From assembly GCF_900604945.1 (NCBI RefSeq), contig NZ_UWPB01000001.1, positions 1,233,084-1,297,083 on the forward strand: a stretch of 64,000 nt of DNA, read 5' to 3'. Below the pieces are notes generated by a model, which made no database searches, had not been told where the DNA came from, and saw only the letters and a program-made list of their open reading frames with translations. Position 1 is the stretch's first letter. Every line of letters begins with the position of its first letter. The stretch comes from Ruminococcus sp. Marseille-P6503 (GTDB taxonomy: Bacteria > Bacillota > Clostridia > Oscillospirales > Ruminococcaceae). Made by a program: the position numbers and the translations under genes. Positions 27,201 through 35,398 of this stretch are shown here, piece by piece.

Positions 27201-27618
27201 TTATGCTGAAGCTTCCGCCGCCGAAATCGGCAACCTTCTTAGAGGCTATTTCCACCCAGTCGCCGTTGAAAATTCGCACATAAACAGGCGTATTCAAGTT
27301 GCCTTCCGTTACCACATTTCCGGTTATGGTCAGACCGCTCGCAGAGTTTGCCGCTGCATTTCTCTGAGCCTTGTAAAAAGCGTTTGCACCGGATTCCGAG
27401 TAATCAAAGTAGTCAACTTCTCCAAGACCGTCAACCGCATTTTCATACTCCTGTTTTAGTTTGTCTGCGTTTCCTGAAAGCTCAAGGGATTCCTTGATGT
27501 CCGCAATCGTTTCCGCATGAGCGATTCCCTGTGAGCTGCCGTCGCCGTAAATAAGCACTTGCCCGACAAACATCACAGACAGAACGCCTGAAAGCGCCCG
27601 TTGAAAAAATTTTTTCAA
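21238..27618 (-). CDS. Secreted RHS-repeat polymorphic toxin with dockerin-like repeats (WapA-like)
   Basis: The 2126-residue protein has a signal peptide (1-36, ending IAHAET). A carboxypeptidase-regulatory-like beta domain (about 92-180) follows, then three EF-hand/dockerin-like calcium loops (DFDMNDDGSIDVEDL near 226, LDIDNDGIIDADDY near 261, MDRDNDGEIEQADA near 295), a beta-rich region, and a DUF6531-type start of the RHS shell (GDGVHIATGNYTKSF). Dozens of YD repeats lead to the hyperconserved core end RYYNPSTGRFISRDS ... NPIYYSDPTGH. The tip (last 227 residues, 21241-21921) has a hydrophobic segment and a His-rich terminal domain with GPHYHIK and EHKHFYPGS, a possible nuclease; no family could be assigned. 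The shell probably encloses the tip and releases it on contact with a competitor. Confidence 0.92.
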   Translation of the reverse strand: MKKFFQRALSGVLSVMFVGQVLIYGDGSSQGIAHAETIADIKESLELSGNADKLKQEYENAVDGLGEVDYFDYSESGANAFYKAQRNAAANSASGLTITGNVVTEGNLNTPVYVRIFNGDWVEIASKKVADFGGGSFSITAGGSDVYHVKFECDGYLPFYLKDFGTGSYTVGSGDSWDTVTLVPGDTTYNADNDNQWSDDVIDENDAAYVSQFIGKRKACGNYDADFDMNDDGSIDVEDLEIIDRDHYEKKEGETGYLSELDIDNDGIIDADDYNYILENYSGSYVGDPEYKEYMDRDNDGEIEQADADWFANASYQGDWDHAFKRNLKVLAGGEFPYSFNLHDTNLDLNGQTVYVADCMSFTTDMPQFWSGSGATLDINGGTLLIENNLVFRTASPDGWGGSTGQLMNLNGGQVVIGQHFDFGQANCYDTILMTNDADRLYVGGNWTYITLQDMEGKWTAGQIWFAGPVWEVNELSGAKSIYSSGTQSIIFGYEGGKQTILWDNPETYINNEDGSYNTERRLNFDYEFGILVTKEFTEENFWFRPWWRPYDLPDYTLYRKGWEIGDGVHIATGNYTKSFTDLSIASPGVKSDFVRTYNSMSDEEGSFGIGWDFNIDVSKIVIPAPGYYQVVLPDGSNTTFKDDGNGGFECLNAHSTMTKSGDEYTITNAAQSKYHFNSDGELDWVKDANGNKLTISAMNNNQRIVTDSTGRTYKITYNGNSEHSRITKIEDTAANRTVTYAYNNYFQLVSATSVSGGTEKYEYDGNGRLCKITNCYDEVTDTIVYNDNGSVNYLINSAGLKQVYTYDKAFKQTGLKEYDGDKLVKTFTYDYDEKLSVKTNKVETDGQTYEVDKITYNMIDDENKYDEIKESVDIMGNTTKYERDDNGNVIKTTNPDGTFTLARYNHKNMPLVQVDESNNVVINEYDNSGVNVLKSYQSLSPVSNAAAIAASGYDLSQVSYADYAMTVYTYYPASETASIAGLVRTITDPEGNVTEYTYGTSGNAKGLPIKKVIKDGNTVVNSVEYEYNNQLQVSKEKTSVDISKNIYAVKEYEYDKFNNVTKVSDFGTGNTAAITISEYDKLSRKTAEYSPNFSADKSHGTLTSYYPSGSVKAQTDALGNVTSFKYDAYGNVIEKTNPDGTINIVEYDGLQREKATYFKWKAAAEKQILTSTAYEFVKNHGFNVYTALDSSSSKSCSGLKTIKTAYITANKQVVTETLADFRGNAVTEKTNGETKRTSAYYANGQLARQTDALNNTTKYEYGKLNKLTKTYAPFDTENGAVRYSITENQYDKNGNVIKTIQNIDANKNSVTQNQYNAMGLLEKVTLSDGTSNGEKNISKYFYNNAGAQVKMYTGMSSENDTSYLTTNYEYDNWLRAVRTTDSTGYNSGTITYDLNGNVLTSTDANGNVTTNTYDALNRVLTSNTVNSKDSSKNVGKSYTYDNMGRIKKAVSNDLTTVYSYDDLGRKTEEIEYKNGYSTFKGFFYEGVSQYMRQQIVGINNLLMYSYTSYEYDGEMRLIKVKETGEETVSYTYDKNGNKKSETLANGVVSTYTYNKANRITKIENKSGNTDISSYEYSYYLDGSDACKIRSESGIIETTSYEYDGLKRLTEEAVKVGNNLTDTYSYEYDDYGNRSKMTAEGTEDYVTEYSYVDSNGKYTALLQKEVKTAEADENLINLNPASNVKRTVYTYDANGNQITKTAEGKTETNTYDGLNQLIGFTDGETIASYKYNASGLRYEKTVDGQTINHVWDGSKQIVADVVDNQFYEADCYIRGTNLVAKYNYWNGNKSEYTYYTQNAHGDVVNLTDSTGAVVKSYTYDAFGVEKNIDDSDTNAFRYCGEYYDTETGTIYLRARYYNPSTGRFISRDSYAGKLEDPLSLNLYTYCANNPIYYSDPTGHIAGVDDAIIAGAFIAASIVSLAATTLSQPAVQEGLSTTINKASYFVEDAVENTTSLLASALTTIGCGIAELTGISSAPVLSAPTGLMSEFSTTIDSEANPYLAPWLYASMGSQSIAKDDADAAEKDIDIPYWPIKKPVYFPEDPNDFQPIGLVPVYREGTKNGPFIQWFDPITGDPIFQWDANINKSDGPHYHIKSLDEGLPGKEHKHFYPGSLVPEPWASIYFYEW

Positions 27619-27851
27619 GTTTTCGTCCTCCTATAATGTCAATAATTTATCATTTGAATAATAAAAAGTAAATAATACCTATTATTTAATGATATAACAT
27701 TATTATATATTGTAATTTAACAAAACGCAATATATTTTTACAATTTTCTGCAAGTTTGTATAAATATCTAACTGAACAGCCTTTTGTTTGTGTAATTTTA
27801 CTAATATTTTACTCGTTTAAATCATTATGCCGGATTATATATATAAACAAT

Positions 27852-27888
27852 AAGCTGTCAGTTCAATAAAAATTGATGCTGACAGCTT
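27852..27888 (-). terminator. Hairpin after the Thr-rich lipoprotein gene
   Basis: AAGCTGTCAG pairs with CTGACAGCTT, followed on the minus strand by ATTGTTTATA. The U-tract is weak, so efficiency is uncertain. The AT-rich 200 bases beyond it (27619-27850) should hold the RHS promoter. Confidence 0.55.
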
Positions 27889-27899
27889 GTTATGCGTAT

Positions 27900-28700
27900 T
27901 TAATTCTTTATCATAAAATAATTTTTTATCTCGCCGCGGTAAATATCGTCATAATAATACTTGTAAGTTCCTGTAGTTTCAATATGTACGCCTTCAACCG
28001 AGCCTGATCCGTCTTTGCGGAAACACGCTAATACGGAATTTGGAGGATATGTATCAAAAGTTTGTACCAATTCTCCCTTGGTATTGTCTGCCAGACAGAT
28101 TAATGAATATAGAGTATCAACCGTATCGGAATTCAAGGTTTCTACATAACGCAGACCGTCTCCGTCTGAAAGCATAAGCTTTATACTTTTATACAGCTGC
28201 TCTAAATTTTCATGAGCCGAGTCGATAGTCGGAAAGCCGTCGTCTAAACTATCCAGTGAAATGTCATAAACTTCACCGTTTGACAGTATCATAAATCCGC
28301 TGTACCGAAATTGAGAATCTGAAACGTAAAACGCCGGATGAACCAACTTAAAATATATGACTTCTCTTTCTCCCATTTCAGACGCATGACGTATTGATTC
28401 CGGTTCTAAATCCATTATATCCTGCGGCTCCGGAAGCTTTTCCATAATTGTTGCTGTCGTTGTGGTTTCTGCTGCAACTGATTCTGTCGTTGTAACTTTT
28501 TTTGTAGTTGTTTTTGCAGTCGTACCTGACGTAACAGCTTTTTTCGTATCCATCGATTGCGTCGTTTTAATGTTTTCTGACGTTGTTTCTGACGTAACGG
28601 TCTTGTCTGCATTGTCGGCAGAACTGTTCGGGGATGCCGTTTTACTGCCGCAGCCTGTCAAGGCAATTAATATTGCTGTTAAGAAAATGACCTTTTTCAT
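27900..28700 (-). CDS. Thr-rich lipoprotein of unknown function
   Basis: The 266-residue protein has a lipoprotein signal (MKKVIFLTAILIALTGC, Cys17), a low-complexity Thr/Ser/Lys linker (about 20-90) and a globular C-terminal half with FKLVHPAFYVSDSQFRYSGF. Extracytoplasmic, anchored to the membrane. It lies between the two toxin loci on the same strand, 199 bases upstream of the RHS terminator zone, and could be unrelated host cargo. No family was recognised. Confidence 0.7.
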   Translation of the reverse strand: MKKVIFLTAILIALTGCGSKTASPNSSADNADKTVTSETTSENIKTTQSMDTKKAVTSGTTAKTTTKKVTTTESVAAETTTTATIMEKLPEPQDIMDLEPESIRHASEMGEREVIYFKLVHPAFYVSDSQFRYSGFMILSNGEVYDISLDSLDDGFPTIDSAHENLEQLYKSIKLMLSDGDGLRYVETLNSDTVDTLYSLICLADNTKGELVQTFDTYPPNSVLACFRKDGSGSVEGVHIETTGTYKYYYDDIYRGEIKNYFMIKN

Positions 28701-28796
28701 ATCGGCGCCACTCCTATGACGAATATAGATTCATTAATACGTACAAATATTGAACAGTTATTATAATCCATACTTTATTAGTCAATACATGCCGTT

Positions 28797-29147
28797 TCAA
28801 AATCTCGAACCGCTTTTTCTATCCAAAAGGCTACCATCTTTGATATCTACGATAAAATCCGTACCGTAAAAATCATTGACAATCAAACTGCCATTTTTAT
28901 ACAAAAGCCCAACATATGGAGTGTATTGCAGCTTTGGAAACCTCTTTTTTGCTGATTCTATCTGCCAAGTAATTTTACCATGAAAATCAACTGAGTAAAC
29001 ATTATCATTTTTATCAATGTCATATGGAGTTTTTATTAGTACAATTACCTGTGAATCAAGAACAAGGACAGTATCAATCTCAAACTGAAATTTTACCAGC
29101 TCGTTATTAACATACAATGCATTTTTATGTATTTTTAAAATAGGCAT
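28797..29147 (-). CDS. Candidate immunity protein for the VWA/TSP3 toxin
   Basis: The 116-residue cytoplasmic protein is beta-rich (MPILKIHKNALYVNN..., VIVLIKTPYDIDKND, SVDFHGKITWQIE, LYKNGSLIVNDFYG) and looks like a small beta-propeller-blade or bridging fold. It starts 15 bases after the stop of the large VWA protein, with GGAGGTTA as ribosome binding site, so it is translated from the same transcript. This is the place where polymorphic-toxin immunity genes lie. The family was not recognised. Confidence 0.65.
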   Translation of the reverse strand: MPILKIHKNALYVNNELVKFQFEIDTVLVLDSQVIVLIKTPYDIDKNDNVYSVDFHGKITWQIESAKKRFPKLQYTPYVGLLYKNGSLIVNDFYGTDFIVDIKDGSLLDRKSGSRF

Positions 29148-29162
29148 AGTTAACCTCCGATA

Positions 29163-32100
29163 TCATAATAATCGTTCGTTAGTAAACTCACCAATAAATT
29201 GCCCCATTAAATCATATTGCGTTCCGCCGCCATTCCCCCAATTTATTATTTTATTGGCGATTCCATAACGAACAGTACTTCCCGCAGGAATTTCAACATC
29301 ACAAATATATTTAGGTTCATACTCCAAAGCAAATTTGTTTTTTATTTGTGACGGTGTTAGACCTTCAATTTGCTCAGCTTCCATTACCCAACCTCCGGTT
29401 AGTTTTCCAGACTCTCGATAAACCCTAACAAATTTTTTGTTTTCTTTAAGTTTAACGGTTATGGTCTTTGTCCCAGGTTGATAGGGTGGTTTGTAGTTAG
29501 AATTGGTTTTAAATTCGTTGTTTACTTTTTCAGCTGATTCTATTTTGACAATATCGCCTTTTTGAGATGTTTTATAAATATCATCTAATGCGGCTTGCTG
29601 TTTTTTTGATAATTCATAAGAATTAACTGCTTTGGCGCTCTTAACTTGAAAAGCATTTTCTAACACCCAAGTAGATAAGAAAAACTGAAAAGATTGAGTC
29701 CAACTTTTATAACCTATGCTCATTATCTGAGACCAAGAAGTTTCGTCTCTATAATTAAAATATTCTGCATAATAAATTTGGAAGGCAGCTTTATTGCATT
29801 TATATCCTAATGACGCTAAGTCCTCAATCACTTCGTCAATCGCATAATCAGCATGTTTGCGATAAACATTTATGTAATCTATCGCAATAATAGGGGAGCA
29901 TTCGAATCTTTCACAAAATTGTGCCAAATACTGTATTTCAAAAAGTTCAGCTGAATCAAAAAATTCAAGTATCTTTAATTGTTCTTCTGTTGCAGAATGA
30001 ATCGGGTCAAAATCGCTGTCATCATCTAACCCATCCCCATCCGTATCCTTATTCCAAGGATTAGAGTTGTATCTGAATACTAATGAAGAATATTCTGCAT
30101 GACCGCCTGTAGAATCCTTTTTGATTACAAACTTAGGATTTTCGATTGAAATTTCTTCCCCGTCAAGCAATCCGTCCCCGTCACAATCAGGATTCTCAGG
30201 ATCGGTATAAATTATATTAGCATTGGATAAAACCAACCCTGAAACCTCAAACTCATCGGGCAAGCCGTCTTCGTCCAGATCCTCCATGTTCTGAAGATCA
30301 AAATGATTATCTCTTGACAAATCGTTATAAATAGCTTCGAGCTCTTCAGCAGTCGCTGCCGCAAAGAATTGTCCTCCGGTAGACTCGGCATATGATTTCA
30401 GCCTGCTGTTGCTTGCACCGTAACCTAAACCAATCGTATGTATTTTTATCTTATTATCCTGCGCCTTTTGTATATACTCCTCTGATATATTTACATCTCC
30501 GTCAGACAGAAGAATAATATGTCTGGTATACCAATGTTCAACGCTTTCCAATTCATCAATGGCGATCTTAACGGCAGCCTGTGCATTTGTGCCTCCTGAA
30601 TTATATGGCTTTACTGCACTCTTTAGCATATCTTTATCATTTGAAAAACCGCTTACAAGCTTAGCAGAGCTTTCATAGCTGATCAAAGCCGTTTTGTCAG
30701 TCAATGTCATTGAATCTATATAATTGTCTATTGCAAGCTTTCTGTAGCAGGTAGGATAAGCATAAGCTATCGTTCCGTCCTCGTTATATATATTATAATT
30801 AAAGGTACGGTCATTGCTGCTCATACTTCCCGAACAGTCGTAACAAATCACAGTAGCAAGCGGTTCGTAGGTATCTTCAAAATAAAGCGAAGCTTTTTTC
30901 CAAGCATTGAACCACTCCACTTTGTCCACCAGCATATACTTGCTGAAATGAGTAGTTTCTACGCTGACAGTGGAATTTTCCTCATCAAGAACAGTATCAA
31001 GCTCCACAAACTTATCGTTTTCTTCATCATACCACAGGAACAGCAGATTGTCAAACTCCGTATTCCCAAGCTTTGATTTGTCAATAACGTAAGTAAGCGT
31101 AGCCTTTTCAAACTGCGAGGTAGTTTCAATAGAGAACGGATCGCCAATCAAACCTACTACTTCACTACAAATCACATCTTTATTCATTACGCTTTCAATA
31201 GTAGTATTTGTCTGAAGATTACCTGTTCCCTCCATAGATACAATTACTTCTTTGACAGCACAATCTTCATTTTCAACTATATGCGCAAATGTCTGAAAAC
31301 GCTTTTCATAGCCGTCAAGCACACCGTTTCCGTCTGAATCAGGATTAAGGGGGTCACATTCAAAGTAAATTTCATCCCCATCGTCAAGTCCGTCATCGTC
31401 TGTATCAGTTTTGAGAGGGTCGGTTCCGTAAATGTTTACTTCGTCACCATCAGATAGTCCGTCATTATCCGTATCTTTATTGTATGGCTCTGTACCGTTA
31501 TAATACTCCTGAATGTTAATCAGACCGTCAGAGTCGAAATCTTCGTTGCTGTCAAGAATGCCATTATCGTCAGAATCAGGCTTTGCCGGATCAGTTCCAA
31601 GTATAAATACTTCATAATAATCGTCGATACCGTCTGCGTCTGTATCTATAAGTTCCGGATTACTTCCTATGTACTGCTCAATACAATCGGGAAGTTTATC
31701 GCCGTCAGTATCGACAAGCTTAGAGCAATTGTTCATATCTTCAAAGAAGTCCGGAAACTCATTTTCATTTTCGTCTTTCATATACTGCCATTCTTCATAT
31801 GGAATATTCAAAGGCTCTGAAACAGTACCGACAAAATTAGCAGCATTACCGCTGTAATTTGCATTAACGCTTGGACAGTTAAACGTAATGCTGTCGGCAA
31901 TTATCACAACATTGTTAAGATTAAGATTCTGTGCAGTAATTTCAACATTACCGAATGGTGCATAAATTAAGCCGTTGAGATTTACGTTTAGGCTGTCGAT
32001 AACAATGTCACCGTACTTAGAGAAGATAACAGAATTATTTGTGTTCTTTACCTCTCCGTTAAGATTCACATCTTCAAGAGCTTTGAGAGCTGTGTTGATA

Positions 32101-32528
32101 TTAATATTTCCGGTAAGCGTAGCTTCTCCAATTATTTCTGTAGGTCTGTTAATATTGATATTCATTTCTTCAAGAGTGTAGTCCTCTTTATGTTCATCAA
32201 CATTACTGTCCGAAAAATACTGAGTATCAATTTTATCAATTATGTATATCATTTCTTCATTGGCTTTTTCTTTCTTAGCGCCATTGATATTCATATTCCC
32301 GCTTGCCGAAATAGAGCCGTTTGTGGCAACATTACCGTTTACGCAGAAATTCCCCGCGTTTACCGTGATCGCACCGTCCTCGCTTGATCCCGCAAACATT
32401 GTATACGGATATTTCTCCGCGGTATCCTCTGCCATTACAGGAATTACAGGCAGCATTGCAGCTGCCATTGCTGCGGCGATCACGCCTGATAAAAGCCGCT
32501 TTGTCTTTTTAAAAAAACTGTTATTCAT
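29163..32528 (-). CDS. Secreted VWA/thrombospondin-type-3 protein with a C-terminal toxin-like domain
   Basis: The 1121-residue protein starts at 32528 (MNNSFFKK), where AAAGGGAG precedes the ATG; the frame open to 32585 lacks a ribosome binding site. Order: signal peptide (1-36), a beta-solenoid-like region rich in NINGxxx repeats (about 50-220), Asp-rich thrombospondin type 3 calcium repeats (about 260-400: DTDGDKLPDCIE, DTDNDGLSDGDEV), a VWA domain with the MIDAS motif DCSGSMS (near 580), more DxDxDG repeats (about 755-830), and a C-terminal domain (about 1000-1121) with FVRVYRESGKLTGGW, IEGLTPSQIKNKFAL, IPAGSTVRYG and GNGGGTQYDL. That last pattern recurs at the C termini of bacterial polymorphic toxins; its activity is not established here. 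Confidence 0.85.
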   Translation of the reverse strand: MNNSFFKKTKRLLSGVIAAAMAAAMLPVIPVMAEDTAEKYPYTMFAGSSEDGAITVNAGNFCVNGNVATNGSISASGNMNINGAKKEKANEEMIYIIDKIDTQYFSDSNVDEHKEDYTLEEMNININRPTEIIGEATLTGNININTALKALEDVNLNGEVKNTNNSVIFSKYGDIVIDSLNVNLNGLIYAPFGNVEITAQNLNLNNVVIIADSITFNCPSVNANYSGNAANFVGTVSEPLNIPYEEWQYMKDENENEFPDFFEDMNNCSKLVDTDGDKLPDCIEQYIGSNPELIDTDADGIDDYYEVFILGTDPAKPDSDDNGILDSNEDFDSDGLINIQEYYNGTEPYNKDTDNDGLSDGDEVNIYGTDPLKTDTDDDGLDDGDEIYFECDPLNPDSDGNGVLDGYEKRFQTFAHIVENEDCAVKEVIVSMEGTGNLQTNTTIESVMNKDVICSEVVGLIGDPFSIETTSQFEKATLTYVIDKSKLGNTEFDNLLFLWYDEENDKFVELDTVLDEENSTVSVETTHFSKYMLVDKVEWFNAWKKASLYFEDTYEPLATVICYDCSGSMSSNDRTFNYNIYNEDGTIAYAYPTCYRKLAIDNYIDSMTLTDKTALISYESSAKLVSGFSNDKDMLKSAVKPYNSGGTNAQAAVKIAIDELESVEHWYTRHIILLSDGDVNISEEYIQKAQDNKIKIHTIGLGYGASNSRLKSYAESTGGQFFAAATAEELEAIYNDLSRDNHFDLQNMEDLDEDGLPDEFEVSGLVLSNANIIYTDPENPDCDGDGLLDGEEISIENPKFVIKKDSTGGHAEYSSLVFRYNSNPWNKDTDGDGLDDDSDFDPIHSATEEQLKILEFFDSAELFEIQYLAQFCERFECSPIIAIDYINVYRKHADYAIDEVIEDLASLGYKCNKAAFQIYYAEYFNYRDETSWSQIMSIGYKSWTQSFQFFLSTWVLENAFQVKSAKAVNSYELSKKQQAALDDIYKTSQKGDIVKIESAEKVNNEFKTNSNYKPPYQPGTKTITVKLKENKKFVRVYRESGKLTGGWVMEAEQIEGLTPSQIKNKFALEYEPKYICDVEIPAGSTVRYGIANKIINWGNGGGTQYDLMGQFIGEFTNERLL

Positions 32529-32729
32529 CCTTTTTCTCCCTTTCATAATTTTGATTTTTTGTATTACCAGCGATATTTTTAACATCGTCTATGTAATTAC
32601 TTTTAATTTAACACAATAAATAAAATATTTCAATATATATGGACATAGTTATATAAAATTCTGTACAATTATACAAAACATCGTATTAACATTTGGCAAA
32701 CCTGACCAATATGTGCTATTTGTTCAGAT

Positions 32730-34139
32730 TCAGGAAGTATAACCCTGTCCAAGCTCCTCCTTAATCCCCAAAGCCTGTTTCTTTTCAATTATCATACGCC
32801 TAAGCTTTTTGTCTGCGGACCTCCTGACCGATCTGTATCTTCTTATGTAATCATCTTCAATACATCGGCTTAGATTGATAAACAAGCTTAAAACCGTATT
32901 TGCCAGCATTGTGTTTTCAAAGCTTCCGCTTTCATTCAGAAAAGTCTGAGCATAAACGTTTCCGTCGTCCGCCGACCTGTTAAGCCATTCCATTGCCTTT
33001 TCCTTATCTTTCTCAATATCCTCCGTACCGAAAAGATAAAGCCTTCCCAGCAGAAACGAAGCCCAGTTGTTTTCTTCGGCAGATAGTTCAAGTAGTTTTA
33101 TTGCCTTTTGTGTATCATGATATTTGTTATCTTCCAAAAGTATTTTAGCTAACGAATACGAAGCATACGCCTTAATTTCATCATAATTTACCGCCTTTTC
33201 AAGCCATTCAACAGCTTTGTCAATGTCATATTTTTCTTCTTCCTGATAAAGCTTTCCGAGATAATAGCAAGCGTGTCCGCTGTCCTTATCTGCCATGAGC
33301 ATATATTTCTCAGCCTTGCTCAGATCCCTGTTCACAAATTCCCCCTTGAAATATATTCTGCCGAGCATAAAGCAGGAGAGGGGATCGCCGCCGACAGCGC
33401 ATTCGGTCAGCATTTCAATACCCTTGTCAATATCCTGTTCAATATGTTCTCCGTTGATATATTCAAGCGCAAGAAAACGTTTGGCATTCAGATTTCCGAG
33501 CCTTACCGCTTTTTCAAGACAATCCATAGCCTTTGGCATATCCTGAGTAATATTCTCTCCAATCAGCAGAGCCTTGCCGTATTCATATAACCCGTTTTTG
33601 TTGTTCAGCTCTGCGGAACGTTTAAAGTATTCCAAAGCAATATCCATGTCAGCCTCTGTGCCAAGACCGTTTTTGTACATCGCCCCTATTTTGTAAAAGA
33701 GGTTATCGTCCGCCTGACCGTCAGCTTCAAGCTTTAAAAATCCCGAAAGAGCCTGATTGTAATATTTCTGAGCAGTTTTTTCATCATGTTCAACATATTC
33801 GCCTTTGCTATACATCTGAGCCACAGCATATGAAGCATAAGGCTGTCCCTGTTTCGCCGATCTCATATACCAGCCGAAGGCTTCCTTAAGGTTCTTTTCC
33901 GCGCCGTTGCCGTAGTAATAAAGGTTAGCAAGACTGTATTGCGCAAACTTGTTTCCTTCCTGAGCCGATTTTAAAAACCATTCAAACGCTTTTTCATAAT
34001 TCTGTTCCGTTCCCAGACCGTAGCAGTGCATTTTGCCTATTCTGTACCAAACGTAAGAGCGCATATCCACAGACTTCATATTCTGACCTTCGTATCTCGG
34101 CTCATAGGGGAACATGGAATCAGCGTTCGGTTCTATTAC
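32730..34139 (-). pseudogene. Sel1-repeat protein, 5'-truncated; probably the 3' half of a MobL-type relaxase
   Basis: The reading frame contains about ten Sel1/TPR-like repeats (YRIGKMHCYGLGTEQNYEKA, YSLANLYYYGNGAEKN, LLGRLYLFGTEDIEKD) and a basic C-terminal tail (RCIEDDYIRRYRSVRR). The wording strongly resembles, from memory, the C-terminal part of MobL-family relaxases in Clostridia, which nick oriT during conjugation. The frame enters the prophage end at 34140; the 28 codons beyond it, including the apparent start at 34223, are phage DNA. No ribosome binding site precedes the internal Met codons. The gene has therefore lost its 5' part to the prophage, and the missing part is not at the other flank. 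Confidence 0.75.
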
Positions 34140-34262
34140 TGTTGCTCGCCACGCAAAATCCGAAAACCGCAAAAATACGAAAAAACACGAATTTAATATA
34201 AAGGACCCAACAAAACCGCGCAAATACGGCGGTTTGAATGTGCAAAATTCTGATGTGTTTTG
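34140..34262. promoter_or_regulatory. Prophage left end with repeated transposase-site-like motifs
   Basis: Within 125 bases of the tip, motifs of the form CCGCAAAA recur: CCACGCAAAATCC (34149), AAAACCGCAAAAATACG (34163), AAAACCGCGCAAATACGG (34213), GTGCAAAATTC (34240) and, inverted, TTTTGCGG (34258). At the right end GACAAGCAAAA occurs twice. This matches the idea of multiple MuA-type binding sites at each end. Confidence 0.55.
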
Positions 34263-34292
34263 CGGTTAAGAAAAATTGAATGTCAAAAAAAT

Positions 34293-34333
34293 AAGGTCTT
34301 AAAATGCAATTTTAGCAGCATTTTAAGACCTTT
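34293..34333 (-). terminator. Intrinsic terminator of the repressor transcript
   Basis: AAGGTCTTAAAATGC pairs over 15 bp with GCATTTTAAGACCTT. On the minus strand it is followed by ATTTTTTTGAC. It would stop repressor transcription before it leaves the prophage left end. Confidence 0.8.
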
Positions 34334-34505
34334 AAATTTTACCTTTTTAGAGCGTTTTGAAAGTTTTATAACGTTTTAAAAAGTGTTTAAAAATGCGTAT
34401 TTACGCATTTTAAAGCTATAACATTCGTAAAACTGTTTGAATGGTCGGTCGAAAATTTCATTAAAAAATTTCCAGATTTTAGGTGCGACATTGCGACATC
34501 TTTTG

Positions 34506-34538
34506 AGTAGGGGATGCGACACTGTCGCATCCCCTACT
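34506..34538. repeat. 15-bp perfect inverted repeat with 3-base loop
   Basis: AGTAGGGGATGCGAC pairs with GTCGCATCCCCTACT around ACT. Just to the left the phrase TGCGACAT occurs twice more in direct orientation (34482-34500). No U-tract follows in either direction, so it is more likely a binding site or RNA structure than a terminator. Confidence 0.6.
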
Positions 34539-34609
34539 ATTTCACGTCGTAACTTTCTCGTAAATATGTATCGTGGTTTAATATTTAATTAGTTTCATAT
34601 TTTTATATA

Positions 34610-35311
34610 TCAAACTGTGCCAATAACCTTTCCACGGCAATATATACTATTATACTCATTCAGCGGAATATCATCATAATCCGGATTAAGTGAGATAAGG
34701 CAGTCACCGCCGAACTTCTTTATAAATCCTTCCCCATTAAGTATAAAGATACCTATTTCGCCAATCTCTACGGATGGCTGCGAGGCTATCAGAACAATAT
34801 CCCCATTGTGAAAAACAGGCTCCATGCTGTTGCCGGACACTCTCAGTGCGAAATTTGCATGAAGCGTGAGCTGTGTTTCTTCAACTTCTAGCATACCCTT
34901 TTCGCAGCCGTCCAGATCGACTCCAGTTCCGGCACTGACAGGCAGCGAGTAGTACTCTATAAAAACGGTATTTTCAGAATCTTCTGAAGACTTTTCAGAC
35001 TGTTCTGCAAGCAACTCTGCCCTGCCGATCACGATGCCTTTGTCAAATTCGCTCAATCTATTATAATATGTAAGTAGCCTTTGCTCATCAGCGGTCAACT
35101 TCTCCGCAAGTGAGCTTTTTTCTTTACCATTAAGTAAATAGTCCACAGTGCAATTTAGATAATTGGCTAATTTAAGCATATTATTGCAAGATGGGCTTTG
35201 CTTATCCCACTTACTTATTGTACCGTTTCCAAGTCCTAATGCACGTTCTACAGCGGCAATAGTTGTGTTTTGGGCTTTAATTTCTTGTTTTATTCTATAA
35301 ACAATGCCCAA
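34610..35311 (-). CDS. Phage repressor, HTH plus S24 (LexA/CI-like) autoprotease
   Basis: The 233-residue protein has an N-terminal XRE helix-turn-helix (about 14-60: TIAAVERALGLGNGTISKWD) and a C-terminal S24 peptidase domain with the cleavage dipeptide in SAGTG (near 126), the nucleophile in SGNSMEP (Ser near 160) and the general-base Lys in FIKKFGG (near 198). This layout indicates an SOS-responsive repressor that cleaves itself on contact with RecA filaments. It is transcribed away from the early genes; the operators between them (35345-35391) overlap the early promoter. Confidence 0.92.
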   Translation of the reverse strand: MGIVYRIKQEIKAQNTTIAAVERALGLGNGTISKWDKQSPSCNNMLKLANYLNCTVDYLLNGKEKSSLAEKLTADEQRLLTYYNRLSEFDKGIVIGRAELLAEQSEKSSEDSENTVFIEYYSLPVSAGTGVDLDGCEKGMLEVEETQLTLHANFALRVSGNSMEPVFHNGDIVLIASQPSVEIGEIGIFILNGEGFIKKFGGDCLISLNPDYDDIPLNEYNSIYCRGKVIGTV

Positions 35312-35344
35312 TTTTAATCACCTCAATCTAAGCATATTTCACAA

Positions 35345-35364
35345 ATTTAGATTATTATCTAAAT
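35345..35364. promoter_or_regulatory. Repressor operator 1
   Basis: ATTTAGATTATTATCTAAAT is a near-perfect dyad sharing the half-site TTAGAT with operator 2. A further half-site, CAATCTAAG, lies at about 35325. It sits between the repressor gene and the early promoter. Confidence 0.7.
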
Positions 35365-35369
35365 CATAC

Positions 35370-35398
35370 TTGACAATTAGATTATAATCTATTACAAT
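35370..35398 (+). promoter_or_regulatory. Early (lytic) promoter with embedded operator 2
   Basis: A consensus -35 TTGACA (35370-35375) and -10 TACAAT (35393-35398) are exactly 17 bases apart. The spacer carries the perfect dyad TAGATTATAATCTA (35378-35391), so a bound repressor would cover the promoter. Downstream, GGTAAC ... GTTACC (35408-35431) and GTTTAACAC ... GTGTTAAAC (35444-35466) form two more inverted repeats in the 5' leader, possible sites for the Ner-like protein or RNA hairpins. Confidence 0.85.

Noticed and set aside
34140..34223. Full-length Sel1 gene starting at 34223
   Set aside because: The first 28 codons lie inside the prophage end, there is no ribosome binding site, and the frame continuity is accidental.
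34506..34538. Calling the 15-bp perfect hairpin a terminator
   Set aside because: No U-run follows on either strand; the true terminator of the repressor lies at 34293-34333.
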